Source: an uncultured Bacteroidales bacterium (GTDB lineage: Bacteria > Bacteroidota > Bacteroidia > Bacteroidales > UBA932). From it: a DNA stretch of 64,000 bases. The stretch lies in contig CAKVAS010000013.1 of assembly GCA_934725015.1 (NCBI GenBank), positions 15,193 through 79,192 on the forward strand, in the 5' to 3' direction. Positions 49,880 to 58,658 of this stretch are shown here, piece by piece (the stretch's first letter is position 1; each line of letters begins with the position of its first letter). The position numbers were made by a program, and so were the translations under genes. The notes below the pieces were generated by a model. The model was not told the DNA's origin, made no database searches, and worked only from the letters and a program-made list of their open reading frames with translations.

Positions 49880-51085
49880 TTATTCGCCCATAGTCGCACA
49901 CTCAGTTGCCAATGTCCACAGTTGGTAAAGTCCGCGCGGCACATGGAAGCAGCCCTTCCACTTGCCACCCTTCAGAGGCAGAAGCACCTCTCCCCGGCGG
50001 TTCAGATAGCCGAACCACTCCGGGAACTCCTTGTCCTTGAAATGGCTCCAGAGATAGTCGTCGAGCTTCAGGAACCACTCCAGACACTGTTCGTTGCCCG
50101 TCAGGCGGTAGCCCTTGAGCATCGCAATAGCCGACTCGATGTGCACCCACCAGAGCTTCTGGTCCCATTCGAGCTTCTGCTGCGGAGCGCCCTTGGCGTC
50201 GAGGAAGTAGAAGATGCCGCCGTACTGCTTGTCCCATCCGCGCTCGATGACGCGCAGGGAAATCTCCACGCACTTGTCAATCAGCGCCCTGTCATTGCGA
50301 CGGATTCCGAGGTTCATCATGAACCACAGCGCCTCAAGGTCGTGCCCGGGGTTGATTTCCCGTCCCTCGAAGCAGTCGAGCGGCTTTCCGTCAACGGAGG
50401 AGACATTTTCAAGCATACAGCCCAGTTCCGGCTGGTAGAACACGTCCAGAATCTCATGGAGGCAGGTGTCGATGGTCTGCTCCAGGAAATCCTTGTCCTC
50501 GAGTATGTCCTCGACCTCAAGCGCCATGTTGCAGATAATCATCGGCAGGGCGAAGTCCTTCATCGGGCGCGTCCCCGGATATGCCTTGCACCACTGCCCC
50601 TTAGGGTTCGTGCGGCGCTCAAGTATGCGCGAGAAGAGCCTGCGGGCAATCTGAGCGTATTCCTCGCTGCCTGTTGCCTTGGCGAGCTGCGCGAAGGCCA
50701 TGCAGGCGAAGGTGTTGGAGAAGATGTTGTAAGGCTGCACGAGCGGCTGTCCCTCACGGTTGAGCGAGAAATAGAAGTCCCAGTTGCCGTCGTGTCCGTA
50801 CTTCTTCAGGAACTCCGCCCCCTGAACGGCGCAGTCGAGCCACTGCTGATTCTTCTCCACATTGTTATAGAGCATCGCGAACATCCACACCTCCCTGCCC
50901 TGGAGCCAGATGAACTTGTCCGTGTCATAGACGCTTCCGTCGCGGTCAAGGCAGCTGAAATAGCCTCCGAACTCATGGTCCTGAGAGTGCTCAAGCCAGA
51001 ACGGAAGACAATTCTCGCGAAGTTCCTTCTCATAGCGCAGGGCTATCTGTCTGAAATCAACATTTCCGAAATCAACCTTTGTCAT
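49880..51085 (-). CDS. AGE-family epimerase (N-acylglucosamine 2-epimerase type)
   Basis: A 401-aa (alpha/alpha)6-barrel epimerase; start chosen at ATG 51085 (MTKVDFGNVDF), 10 codons inside the open frame. Motifs: 'LPFWLEHSQDHEFGGYFSCLDRDG', 'KFIWLQGREVWMFAMLYN', 'FSNTFACMAFAQLAKATG', 'INPGHDLEALWFM' (catalytic His), and 'LWWVHIESAIAMLKGYRLTG', with 'HFKDKEFPEWFGYLNRRGE' near the end. The family interconverts C2 epimers (N-acetylglucosamine/N-acetylmannosamine, mannose/glucose or cellobiose); the 'QGREVWMFAMLYN' form is closest to the N-acylglucosamine type. A link to sialic acid or mannose use is possible but no lyase or kinase partner is present. Confidence 0.85.
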   Translation of the reverse strand: MTKVDFGNVDFRQIALRYEKELRENCLPFWLEHSQDHEFGGYFSCLDRDGSVYDTDKFIWLQGREVWMFAMLYNNVEKNQQWLDCAVQGAEFLKKYGHDGNWDFYFSLNREGQPLVQPYNIFSNTFACMAFAQLAKATGSEEYAQIARRLFSRILERRTNPKGQWCKAYPGTRPMKDFALPMIICNMALEVEDILEDKDFLEQTIDTCLHEILDVFYQPELGCMLENVSSVDGKPLDCFEGREINPGHDLEALWFMMNLGIRRNDRALIDKCVEISLRVIERGWDKQYGGIFYFLDAKGAPQQKLEWDQKLWWVHIESAIAMLKGYRLTGNEQCLEWFLKLDDYLWSHFKDKEFPEWFGYLNRRGEVLLPLKGGKWKGCFHVPRGLYQLWTLATECATMGE

Positions 51086-51185
51086 ATCTTTATCGTTTAT
51101 ATTTTGCAGTATCATATGTTCCGTCGCATCATATCCCGCACCCGCATTTCCGTCGTCACACGATTCGATGTCGCGTATAGATTAC

Positions 51186-51193
51186 AAAAATAC
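51186..51193 (-). promoter_or_regulatory. -7 element for the AGE epimerase operon
   Basis: Minus-strand TATTTTTG in the context AATTTTGTATTTTTGTAATC, about 100 bp before the epimerase ATG. Confidence 0.4.
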
Positions 51194-51240
51194 AAAATTT
51201 TATTAACTATCACTAATTTATTAAAAATTTTTCAATCCAC

Positions 51241-51259
51241 GATATTTTATATAAATATC
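51241..51259. promoter_or_regulatory. Perfect inverted repeat, candidate ROK-regulator operator
   Basis: GATATTTTATATAAATATC has 7-bp arms around a 5-bp AT centre. It lies between the divergent epimerase and ROK-regulator genes, just upstream of a TATATTTG -7 element (51291-51298). ROK/NagC regulators bind AT-rich inverted repeats of this size. Confidence 0.45.
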
Positions 51260-51372
51260 ATGTGGAAACATCTGACGAAATGACAAAAAACACTATATTT
51301 GTCATCGGGATATTCGGAATCCGGATGTATATCGCCCCAAGAAAGGCAACTATAACAAAAAAGGACGCGACA

Positions 51373-52572
51373 ATGAAGACATTTCTCAATAACATAGAAG
51401 GCAAGAGCGGGGTCATGAAGCAGAAGATTCTTGGACTCTGCATCAATGACGGGGATTTCAGCATAGCGGAGCTCAGCAAGGAACTGAACACGAGCATTCC
51501 GACGGTCACGCGGCTCATCGGGGAGCTTATTGAGGACGGGTTCCTTGAGGACCTTGGAAAGACAGGAACCTCAGGCGGGAGGCGGCCGAGCATATTCGGG
51601 CTGAGCCAGTCGGCGGGGTATTTCGTCGGAGCCGATGTACGGCGGCATCATGTCAGCGTGGCGGTGACGAACTTCAAGGGAAAGATCGTCGATTACCACG
51701 AGGACATACCTTTCGTCCTCGAAGGGACGGAGGAGTCGCTGCGCAGTCTCGCCAAGATGATACTGGAGCACGTGGCCTCGCTCGGAATAGCCCAGGACAA
51801 GGTGCTGGCCTACGGAATCAACCTGACGGGGCGAGTGAACCACGAGACCGGCTACAGTTTCTCCTACTTTCTCGGCGAGGACAAGCCGCTGTCTCAGGTG
51901 CTTGAGAATGTGCTCGGGGCACCGGTGTTCATCGAGAACGACTCGCGTGCCATGGCCTACGGAGAATACATCTGCGGAGAGGCGAACAACGAGAAGAACA
52001 TGCTTTTCATCAACCTGAGCTGGGGGCTCGGCATGGGTATGATCATCGACGGGAAACTCTCCTACGGCAAGTCCGGATTCTCGGGCGAGATAGGGCATTT
52101 CCCGATGATGGACAACGGACAGATCTGCCAGTGCGGGAAAATCGGCTGTCTCGAAACCGGGGCGTCAGGCTCGGCCCTTCACAGGATTTTCGTGGAGAAG
52201 ATGAAGGAGGGCAAGGTGTCGTCACTCTCGGCAAAGTTCCCGAATCCCGAGGACATAGACATCGAGGACATTCTGGAGGCGCTGATGGAGGAGGATATGC
52301 TCGCCATCGAGTGCGTGGAGGAAATAGGAGGCGTGCTCGGACGCGCCATCGCCGGGCTCATAAACATCTTCAACCCGGAGCTTGTCGTCATCGGAGGCCG
52401 CCTCGCCATCGCCAAGGACTACCTGATGCTCCCGATAAAGAGCGCCATCAACAAGCACTCGCTCATTATCGTCAGCAAGGACACGGCAATCAAGTTCTCG
52501 AAGCTCGGCAAGAAGGGCGGTCCGGTGGGAGCCTGCATGCTCTCCCGCAGCCGGCTTCTGGGACTGCTGTAG
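51373..52572 (+). CDS. ROK-family transcriptional regulator (NagC/Mlc-like)
   Basis: About 399 aa from ATG 51373 (MKTFLNNIEGKSGVMKQKIL); the frame is open from 51262, but the -7 element lies in between. The N-terminal winged helix (residues about 15-75: 'GDFSIAELSKELNTSIPTVTRLIGELIEDGFLEDLG', in pieces) precedes the ROK domain: 'GADVRRHHVSVAVTNFKGKIV', 'VFIENDSRAMAYGEY', 'LSWGLGMGMIIDGKL', the zinc site 'GEIGHFPM...CQCGKIGCLET', and 'LINIFNPELVVIGG'. It likely represses the divergent epimerase/symporter cluster until a sugar binds. Confidence 0.9.
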   Translation: MKTFLNNIEGKSGVMKQKILGLCINDGDFSIAELSKELNTSIPTVTRLIGELIEDGFLEDLGKTGTSGGRRPSIFGLSQSAGYFVGADVRRHHVSVAVTNFKGKIVDYHEDIPFVLEGTEESLRSLAKMILEHVASLGIAQDKVLAYGINLTGRVNHETGYSFSYFLGEDKPLSQVLENVLGAPVFIENDSRAMAYGEYICGEANNEKNMLFINLSWGLGMGMIIDGKLSYGKSGFSGEIGHFPMMDNGQICQCGKIGCLETGASGSALHRIFVEKMKEGKVSSLSAKFPNPEDIDIEDILEALMEEDMLAIECVEEIGGVLGRAIAGLINIFNPELVVIGGRLAIAKDYLMLPIKSAINKHSLIIVSKDTAIKFSKLGKKGGPVGACMLSRSRLLGLL

Positions 52573-52608
52573 CACGTTCCGAGGGTGACCCACAAGTGTT
52601 TGCCCCTA

Positions 52609-53556
52609 TTAACTCAGTAAACCGGCGATAGTCTGCAAGTCCAAACCGGTGCACTCGGCGACAATCTCGCTCGGTATTCCTTTACGGAGCATATTCACGG
52701 CGGTTTTTGTCAGTGCCTCTGTTTGTCCCTCAATCTTACCTGCTTCCCGTCCCTTCCTAAGGGCAGCCTTCAGCATTCCCTTGGTTCTAAAGTCTTCCAT
52801 CATAATCCTGACATATAAATGTTTCTGTTCCCTGTTGAACCCGGCGATCCTCGCGGCCCTGAACAGCCTCAACATAACCTTGTCCCTAACCCATTCGGGA
52901 ATCTCGGTCATCTGACCCATATGCCTGAACATATAGCACCAGCGGTCAAGGTCAGTAACGCACTGTTCCGGCATCTTGTCGAAGTAGCCCAATGCCGCGA
53001 ATATAACACAAATTGTTGAAGGAGCAACCTCGTGGGTGAACTTTTCCATCATAGTGTAGAACGAATAGAGCCGCTGCGCATATGAAATCCCGTCCTCGGT
53101 CTCCGGCTTCCCGTCGAGAAGGACGATTACATAGACCGGCTTGAGATCGCCGCTTTCCCCTCCGCGCCTCACGTTTTCATAGTAAATCCTGCTCGCATAA
53201 CCCATGAACCTCTTGAACAGGTCATCCTCACTGCACCTCTGCACCTCAATGTCGAACGACGCACCATCTTCATCGACTGCACACAAATCCACGATTGATG
53301 TCTTTCCGCCGATACTGTTCGGTACATATTCCGTAGGCTTGAGCCTTATGCCCGTGACTCTCCTCTCTCCCTGAAGCATTACATTGATGAGTTCCACGAG
53401 CAGGCCCTCATTGTCCTTGCTCGTAAAAATCGTCTTCAGACCTGCATCGGACATCAGATCGGCGAACACACGGCCGCCGAATATCTCCCGCTCGACTTCA
53501 CTGAAATCAGAACAACTGTCGATTGTTTCCGAATCGTTACATATATTTTCTTCCAT
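52609..53556 (-). CDS. Rpn-family PD-(D/E)XK nuclease/putative transposase
   Basis: A 315-aa protein from ATG 53556 (MEENICNDSETIDS); the frame extends to 53781 but crosses a predicted promoter and is compositionally unlike coding sequence. The nuclease core is 'SIVDLCAVDEDGASFDIEVQRCSEDDLFKRFMGYASRIY' (in pieces; Asp, then Glu-x-Gln), preceded by 'FADLMSDAGLKTIFTSKDNEGLLVELINVML'. The tail 'KGREAGKIEGQTEAL' and 'LRKGIPSEIVAECTGLDLQTIAGL' is usual for the group. Rpn proteins promote RecA-independent recombination in E. coli; many Bacteroidales copies have unknown roles. It converges on the ROK gene with a 36-bp gap. Confidence 0.85.
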   Translation of the reverse strand: MEENICNDSETIDSCSDFSEVEREIFGGRVFADLMSDAGLKTIFTSKDNEGLLVELINVMLQGERRVTGIRLKPTEYVPNSIGGKTSIVDLCAVDEDGASFDIEVQRCSEDDLFKRFMGYASRIYYENVRRGGESGDLKPVYVIVLLDGKPETEDGISYAQRLYSFYTMMEKFTHEVAPSTICVIFAALGYFDKMPEQCVTDLDRWCYMFRHMGQMTEIPEWVRDKVMLRLFRAARIAGFNREQKHLYVRIMMEDFRTKGMLKAALRKGREAGKIEGQTEALTKTAVNMLRKGIPSEIVAECTGLDLQTIAGLLS

Positions 53557-53640
53557 AAAATGATGTTTTATTAAATCAATACAGCGGTCACCAAACTCGA
53601 TAGCCGCCACAATGTTCGGAAGAAAATCCGGAAACATCGT

Positions 53641-53648
53641 CAAACATA
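53641..53648 (-). promoter_or_regulatory. -7 element for the Rpn-family gene
   Basis: Minus-strand TATGTTTG in an A/T-rich context, about 85 bp before ATG 53556. The rest of 53557-53850 holds no other gene; a short sequence CAATGTTCGGAAGAA occurs at both 53610 and 53898. Confidence 0.4.
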
Positions 53649-53850
53649 TAAAAAGAAAAACGAAATTTTTCTCTTTTTTGAAATTGATAATTTTATTTTG
53701 AAGTTTGACTCTTCTTGAGAATATATATTCTGTGCCCCCTGCGCTTAGACAAAAATCAATCATGTCTTCAGACAAGTCCAAAGAATGCAGAATGCTATAG
53801 TATTCGGAGTTTTTGCGGCATTTCGTTCGGAGTTTTTGTGATACTTTCGC

Positions 53851-53881
53851 AAAAAGTGCGCCCCAAAAGAGCGCACTTTTT
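53851..53881 (-). terminator. Hairpin terminator after the PepT-like gene
   Basis: AAAAAGTGCGC - CCCAAAAGA - GCGCACTTTTT: a 10-11 bp stem flanked by A and T tracts on either side, about 50 bp after the stop of the PepT-like gene. Almost the same hairpin lies at 58503-58534. Confidence 0.75.
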
Positions 53882-53932
53882 AGATATAATCCCGCCGCAA
53901 TGTTCGGAAGAATAAGGAAATTTCGAAGATTC

Positions 53933-55306
53933 TCACTTCAAGGCGGAAACTTCATCGACGATGTGAAGCAGGAGCCGGTATGAATCCATCATCTCCTCAA
54001 GGCAGGCATATTCATGAGTTGAATGCATCAGATGCTGTCCGCTGAATATGCACATTCCTCCGACAAGATTTCTTGCAGCGAACATCGCCGCGGTGGTTCC
54101 GGCCCGTTCGGCCTTGAACACCAGATTCTGCCCGCATCTGGCGGCCGCCCTTTCAATCACGCGATGAGACTGAGGATGCATGGTGTGCGCCACGTTGTCG
54201 TATTGTGTCTCATCCACGATGACCTCGACCCCGACATAGGGAAAATCTTTCTTTACCCTGTCAAGGGCACCGCAGATGAACTCGTCATACATCTTCTCCT
54301 GCTCTTTTTCAAAGAAACGGATTCTGCTTTCGACAACATAGTCCGGCAGTTTGTTCCCTTTCTCATCTTCAAGCTGCGCAAGCAGGAACGGATGAACATA
54401 TCCGTCAAGCCCATCGGAATGCTCGGGACGGAAACGGAGCGGAGTAGCGGCAAGGTAGGTCGCGGCGGCGGCCAGCGCATCGCCGTAGTGCATCGCCTTC
54501 GCCTCTGACGGATGGGCCTCATGTCCCGTGAACTTTACCCGGACTCTCCTTGCCGTGAAATTTGACGCGGAAACCTCATCTCCGCCCTCGCCATCGACAT
54601 CGAAGAGGATATCCGGATGGAAATACTCCGGGTCTATTTTCCATGCCGCGCCGCCGATGTCTTCGTTAGGAGCCCAGACAAACTGCACCCGTCCATGCCT
54701 GACACCCTCACGGGTAATTGTCCGGAGAAGACTCATCGTGATTGCAAGTCCGCATTTATCATCACCGCCGAGCAGGGTGGTTCCGTCGGAATGGATGATT
54801 GTCTTTCCAATCAGTCCGGGCAGTTCCGACCCCGGGTCTTCCGGAGAAATGACATCTCCGTTCGCAAGGAGGACATCGCCGCCGTCATATTTGATGACAG
54901 TCGGCCTTATTCCTTTGCCCGGAGCCTCCGGCGTGTAGTCAAGATGAGAACTGATGCCGAGAACAGGAACATCATCGCCGACGTTTGACGGAACATCGAC
55001 ATAGACATAGCCCCATTCCGTCACGGTCACTTCCGCTCCGCACTTCCGTGCATCAGCAGCAAGCATTTCCGCCATCTGCCTCTGCCCGTCCGTCATCGGA
55101 TAAACGCCGTCGGGGGCTTCCTCGGAACCGCTTTCAATGGAAAGATACCTGAGGAACAGCTGCAGCATATCACTGTCGGAGACTTCATCATACTGCAATT
55201 TCGGAGCAAGGTCGGACAAATCTACCGCAGAGACGGCAACTTCTCTCTGTCTTCCGCATCCGGCGAGAACAAGGCACGCCAGAACAAATAAGGTCATACG
55301 TTTCAT
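53933..55306 (-). CDS. pepT: Peptidase T-like tripeptidase with lipoprotein signal
   Basis: A 457-aa M20B metallopeptidase. The zinc-site motifs of PepT are present: 'LGISSHLDYTPEAPG' (His-x-Asp), 'IIHSDGTTLLGGDDKCGLAI' (bridging Asp), 'FVWAPNEDIGGAAWKID' (Glu pair), 'DILFDVDGEGGDE' and the final His in 'QHLMHSTHEYACLEEM'. PepT removes the N-terminal residue of tripeptides, normally in the cytoplasm. Here the N-terminus is 'MKRMTLFVLACLVLAGCGRQ', a clear lipoprotein signal, and about 30 extra residues follow, so the enzyme is probably periplasmic or surface-bound. It lies 29 bp after the sensor-like gene in the same direction. Confidence 0.85.
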   Translation of the reverse strand: MKRMTLFVLACLVLAGCGRQREVAVSAVDLSDLAPKLQYDEVSDSDMLQLFLRYLSIESGSEEAPDGVYPMTDGQRQMAEMLAADARKCGAEVTVTEWGYVYVDVPSNVGDDVPVLGISSHLDYTPEAPGKGIRPTVIKYDGGDVLLANGDVISPEDPGSELPGLIGKTIIHSDGTTLLGGDDKCGLAITMSLLRTITREGVRHGRVQFVWAPNEDIGGAAWKIDPEYFHPDILFDVDGEGGDEVSASNFTARRVRVKFTGHEAHPSEAKAMHYGDALAAAATYLAATPLRFRPEHSDGLDGYVHPFLLAQLEDEKGNKLPDYVVESRIRFFEKEQEKMYDEFICGALDRVKKDFPYVGVEVIVDETQYDNVAHTMHPQSHRVIERAAARCGQNLVFKAERAGTTAAMFAARNLVGGMCIFSGQHLMHSTHEYACLEEMMDSYRLLLHIVDEVSALK

Positions 55307-55335
55307 AGTTCATTTGTTTTATGTGTATCTGTTTC

Positions 55336-58050
55336 TTAATTCTTTACGCAATCCCGCCAGTAGTCCTTCGCGGATTCCCCTTTGCTTTCAATGTTGCTCA
55401 TTCCGGCTCCGGCAATGAGCCTGAACAGGCTGTATTTGTTCGTGCAGGTCAGATTCCTGAGGCGGTGCAGCTTTCCGTCGTCCTTCTTCCACTCGGTCTT
55501 TCTCGTGGAGAAAGTTCCCGCCATGTTCAGCAGCCATTCTCCGGTCCTGTTGTTTACGCAAAGCGGAAAAAACAGGAAACTGAGCTTGAAATATGACGGA
55601 GCGGACGCATCCTCCAGCCTCTGAAAGACTTTTCCCCATTCGGATGCTTCCCTCGATTCTCCACGATAGTGCCTAAAAAACTCCGCCACCGCCTCGGCAT
55701 AGTCATTCATAAATTCATTTCGTCCCGGAATCGCCTCAATGTCAGCGTCTTTGGCTTCCCTGTCCACAATCCTGTCCGCCTCACAGATTATCCTGCCTAT
55801 TCTGTCAAGTGCCTTCAGTTTTTCTCCTTCATTCATGAATGCGGCGACATTAGCCCTGAGTTCCCTCAGGCCGGAAGACATGGAAATCAGTTCTTCCGAG
55901 AGCAGGCCGACATAACTGCCGCGATACCCATGACCGCTCACCCATTTCCGGAACTCACTTGCGGTCTCGTCAAATTTCTGTCTTTCAGCCAGTTCTTCCG
56001 CCCTGCGCGAGTTTTCCCTGATTCGAGAAATGATATGTGACACAAGATTTGCAACCTTATAGACGAGGAACAGCAGCAGGAGCGCTCCGAGAACGGCAAT
56101 CAGTCTCCCGTACCAGAACGTCTCGGCATCAAGCTTCCGCAGCCAGAACAGCTTTGGACGCGTCACAGCCATGGCATTTCCGCCGTTACCTACGCTCAGG
56201 CCGTTGCTTCCGCAAAACACTGGCGTGTCTGATGATTCGAGGAGAAGTGCGTCCTTGACAAAATATGGCAGATCCATCGCGGGCCCCATTTCCCAAAGAC
56301 AGTTGTCGCCAAGGGTGTAGCTGAATACGCCGCGGCAGAAAATATTGTCGTCGCTGAACATACAGAACATATCGGAAGACACGGGGAGTATTCGGTTGAA
56401 ACGCGAGGGATTCCTTCCGAAACAGCCCACCGGCCACTGGCTGCGGGTCACACGCGGGTCTCTCAAAGAGAATCTGTACAATGAATCGCGGGTGAGAACG
56501 AACGCTGTCGTTCCTACAGACTCGACTGCCAGAACCCTTGACGGACACAAAGTGTCAACAAGGCAGTCAAAATGATGTGCAGGATTGCCGACATTCATAA
56601 AATACACGCCGCTGTGCAGGGTTCCCATTACCAAAGTGTCCCCTCCGACCATTGCCATCTTCGTCGGATAATAGTCCCGTATTCCCTCACGGGCATGAAT
56701 TCCGCTTTCGAATACATACTCTCTGCTGTCAGACGAACGCGTACAGTCATAACGGCGTATCATGTCCGGCCGCCCCTGATATATATGTTTCCCCGTCCAA
56801 AGGCTGCAGGTTACTTTTCCTGCGCTGTCCGGATGATGCGTCGGGATTTCGGTGATTTTCCTTTTCCCGACGAGACGGTATATCGAACCGGATGAATACA
56901 CATACACCGTGTCTCCGCTTGCTCCCAACAACCGCGCGGAACGGCCTGCCATAACGGTGCGGACATATCTCGGAGTATCGAAATTCGTGACCTCGCCCTC
57001 TTGCCTCAAACTGACCGCATATAAATCATTGCACGCAGACAAGGCATATATGCCGCGGCCACCGTCTTCACAGATTGAGACGACATCCTCCGACCTGTTG
57101 TAGGGAGCGAGAGGGATTCTGTAAAGAAAACTGCCGCCGGGAGCGACATAGAGAAAACCATCCTTCACAAGACAGACGGCACGTCTTGATTCATTCATTT
57201 CAGCACGATTATTCTCCGGAAACTCGATTGCGGTCATAGTCTTTCCCGAAACGTCCGCGCACTCTACAGCCCTTTCGGATATCGCATAGACATAATCTCC
57301 GACCGCGACAAAATTTCTCGGACTTCTCTTGAAATGAATAGTTGTCCCCTTCGTGTCTCCATAACCCTTTACAAGCCTATAATCTGCGGTAAGCCTGTAC
57401 CCGTCTCCCATGCACAGGGTCTGTTCCGTGCAGAGCGTATCGACACTCTCTCCGTCGAATCTGAATACGCCGGGCATTCCGGCGAAGAAAACATCGCCAT
57501 TATTCTCCGAAACGACACTGTAGAATCGCTGAGGCTCCGCCCTGCCCAGAGCCATGACAGCGGTTTCCTCCTTCTTCGGTCTGTCGGCATCCCACCTGTA
57601 GAAGCCGTTTGATGTCGCGCTGAAGAGTTCCTTTCCGTCCATGCCCAGAAGCATCCGATAGGGGCTGTATTCACTGCCTTTCATCTTTATTCTGAAAATC
57701 TCCGGCGAGGCCTTGCCGTCGCCGCAATCAATCCGCCAGATGCCGCCGTCCCGAACTCCGCAGTACAGGAATCTGTCCTTCACAACCATATCATAGACGG
57801 TTCCGCAATCGAGGTCAAGCAAATTGTCCGACTGACCTGTCCTTGTGTTGAAATACGCTATGCTACCGTTGCCCATAGCCACCAGAAGAGAATCTCCGGC
57901 ATCCTTTATTGCAGTTATCGGAGAGCAGAACTGAAAGCGTTCGCCTCCAGCCTCGTCAAATGAAAGACTGCGATTTCCCGAACAGGCGCAAACTGCCAGA
58001 ATTGACGACACCAGCACCACGCCAGATTTGAGGGATAAGGATATATTCAT
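55336..58050 (-). CDS. Beta-propeller sensor-like lipoprotein/membrane protein with unassigned cytoplasmic domain
   Basis: A 904-aa protein. After an N-terminal signal with a possible lipobox (AVCACSGN) come about 600 residues of short repeats typical of a Reg_prop-like beta-propeller ('DSLLVAMGNGSIAYFNTRTG', 'LFSATSNGFYRWD', 'LVMGTLHSGVYFMN', 'TPVFCGSNGLSVG'). A transmembrane helix follows near 645-673 ('LIAVLGALLLLFLVYKVANLV'), then a charged probable coiled coil ('RENSRRAEELAERQKFDE') and about 190 residues with no histidine-kinase, LuxR, AraC or GGDEF motif that I can recognise. The layout is that of a Bacteroidetes hybrid sensor without its kinase. It probably forms an operon with the PepT-like gene. 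Confidence 0.65.
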   Translation of the reverse strand: MNISLSLKSGVVLVSSILAVCACSGNRSLSFDEAGGERFQFCSPITAIKDAGDSLLVAMGNGSIAYFNTRTGQSDNLLDLDCGTVYDMVVKDRFLYCGVRDGGIWRIDCGDGKASPEIFRIKMKGSEYSPYRMLLGMDGKELFSATSNGFYRWDADRPKKEETAVMALGRAEPQRFYSVVSENNGDVFFAGMPGVFRFDGESVDTLCTEQTLCMGDGYRLTADYRLVKGYGDTKGTTIHFKRSPRNFVAVGDYVYAISERAVECADVSGKTMTAIEFPENNRAEMNESRRAVCLVKDGFLYVAPGGSFLYRIPLAPYNRSEDVVSICEDGGRGIYALSACNDLYAVSLRQEGEVTNFDTPRYVRTVMAGRSARLLGASGDTVYVYSSGSIYRLVGKRKITEIPTHHPDSAGKVTCSLWTGKHIYQGRPDMIRRYDCTRSSDSREYVFESGIHAREGIRDYYPTKMAMVGGDTLVMGTLHSGVYFMNVGNPAHHFDCLVDTLCPSRVLAVESVGTTAFVLTRDSLYRFSLRDPRVTRSQWPVGCFGRNPSRFNRILPVSSDMFCMFSDDNIFCRGVFSYTLGDNCLWEMGPAMDLPYFVKDALLLESSDTPVFCGSNGLSVGNGGNAMAVTRPKLFWLRKLDAETFWYGRLIAVLGALLLLFLVYKVANLVSHIISRIRENSRRAEELAERQKFDETASEFRKWVSGHGYRGSYVGLLSEELISMSSGLRELRANVAAFMNEGEKLKALDRIGRIICEADRIVDREAKDADIEAIPGRNEFMNDYAEAVAEFFRHYRGESREASEWGKVFQRLEDASAPSYFKLSFLFFPLCVNNRTGEWLLNMAGTFSTRKTEWKKDDGKLHRLRNLTCTNKYSLFRLIAGAGMSNIESKGESAKDYWRDCVKN

Positions 58051-58079
58051 AAGAAAGCCTGTTAAAATTCGTTACAAAT

Positions 58080-58292
58080 TTAGGAATTATTCTCTGTCTT
58101 CCTGCATAATTTTTTCCTGATAAACTTTATGAACTTCTCAATGAGAAACTCAGACTCCGGTTCATGAAGAAACAAGTTCGTCGGAAACCAGGAAGGGCGG
58201 TCATCCAGCAGTGCCTGCTCAAGCTCAAGGAGTTCCATGATGTCATACTCTTCTTTGATGTCATGCTCTTCTTTCATTCTGATAAAATTCAT
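58080..58292 (-). CDS. Small acidic protein, 70 aa
   Basis: An open frame of 70 codons (MNFIRMKEEHDIKEEYDIME, then LLELEQALLDDRPSWFPTN), followed 29 bp later by the sensor gene. It has no signal peptide. The first part contains an imperfect 18-bp duplication (GAAGAGCATGACATCAAA / GAAGAGTATGACATCATG). No overlapping gene explains the frame and its composition is protein-like, but no family was recognised and the promoter is unclear. It could be a small cytosolic partner of the sensor. Confidence 0.4.
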   Translation of the reverse strand: MNFIRMKEEHDIKEEYDIMELLELEQALLDDRPSWFPTNLFLHEPESEFLIEKFIKFIRKKLCRKTENNS

Positions 58293-58502
58293 TAAGCGTT
58301 AAACATATTTGACTTTGCACGCAAATATGAGTATATATTCCAATGATTCCTACATTCCGGCAGATTTGTACAAATAACATTTCGGACGAGCCGACACCCC
58401 ACAGACATCGCTCCGAGATTGTCAAGTTTACATAAATCCCCTGCTGATGAATATTTCAACAGACTTAAACCATATTTTTCCAAAAGTTCACGAACAAGAC
58501 AC
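58293..58502. other. Intergenic segment without recognised feature
   Basis: Between the small acidic protein gene and the rnf terminator hairpin I see no gene, repeat or convincing promoter; a TATTTG near 58324 is the only promoter-like trace. Confidence 0.4.
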
Positions 58503-58534
58503 AAAAAAAGTGCGCCCCGACAGAGCGCACTTTT
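58503..58534 (-). terminator. Hairpin terminator of the rnf operon
   Basis: AAAAAAAGTGCGC - CCCGACAGA - GCGCACTTTT; on the minus strand the stem is followed by seven T. Same stem and similar loop as at 53851-53881. Confidence 0.75.
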
Positions 58535-58551
58535 CAGAAACAATTCCAGCA

Positions 58552-58658
58552 AGCAAATCTGGAAGTAAACCACCACAAGCAAACCTGAAAGCAGATGCCG
58601 GGAGCAAACCCGAAAGTAAAACCCGGGAGTAAACCCGAGAGTAAACCCGAGAGTAAAA
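58552..58658. repeat. Degenerate 12-bp tandem repeat
   Basis: About eight units related to CCCGAGAGTAAA; the last three (from 58622) are nearly exact and the earlier ones (CCTGAAAGCAGA, CCGGGAGCAAA, CCCGAAAGTAAAA) have drifted. It joins directly to the family A copy at 58656. Confidence 0.8.
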
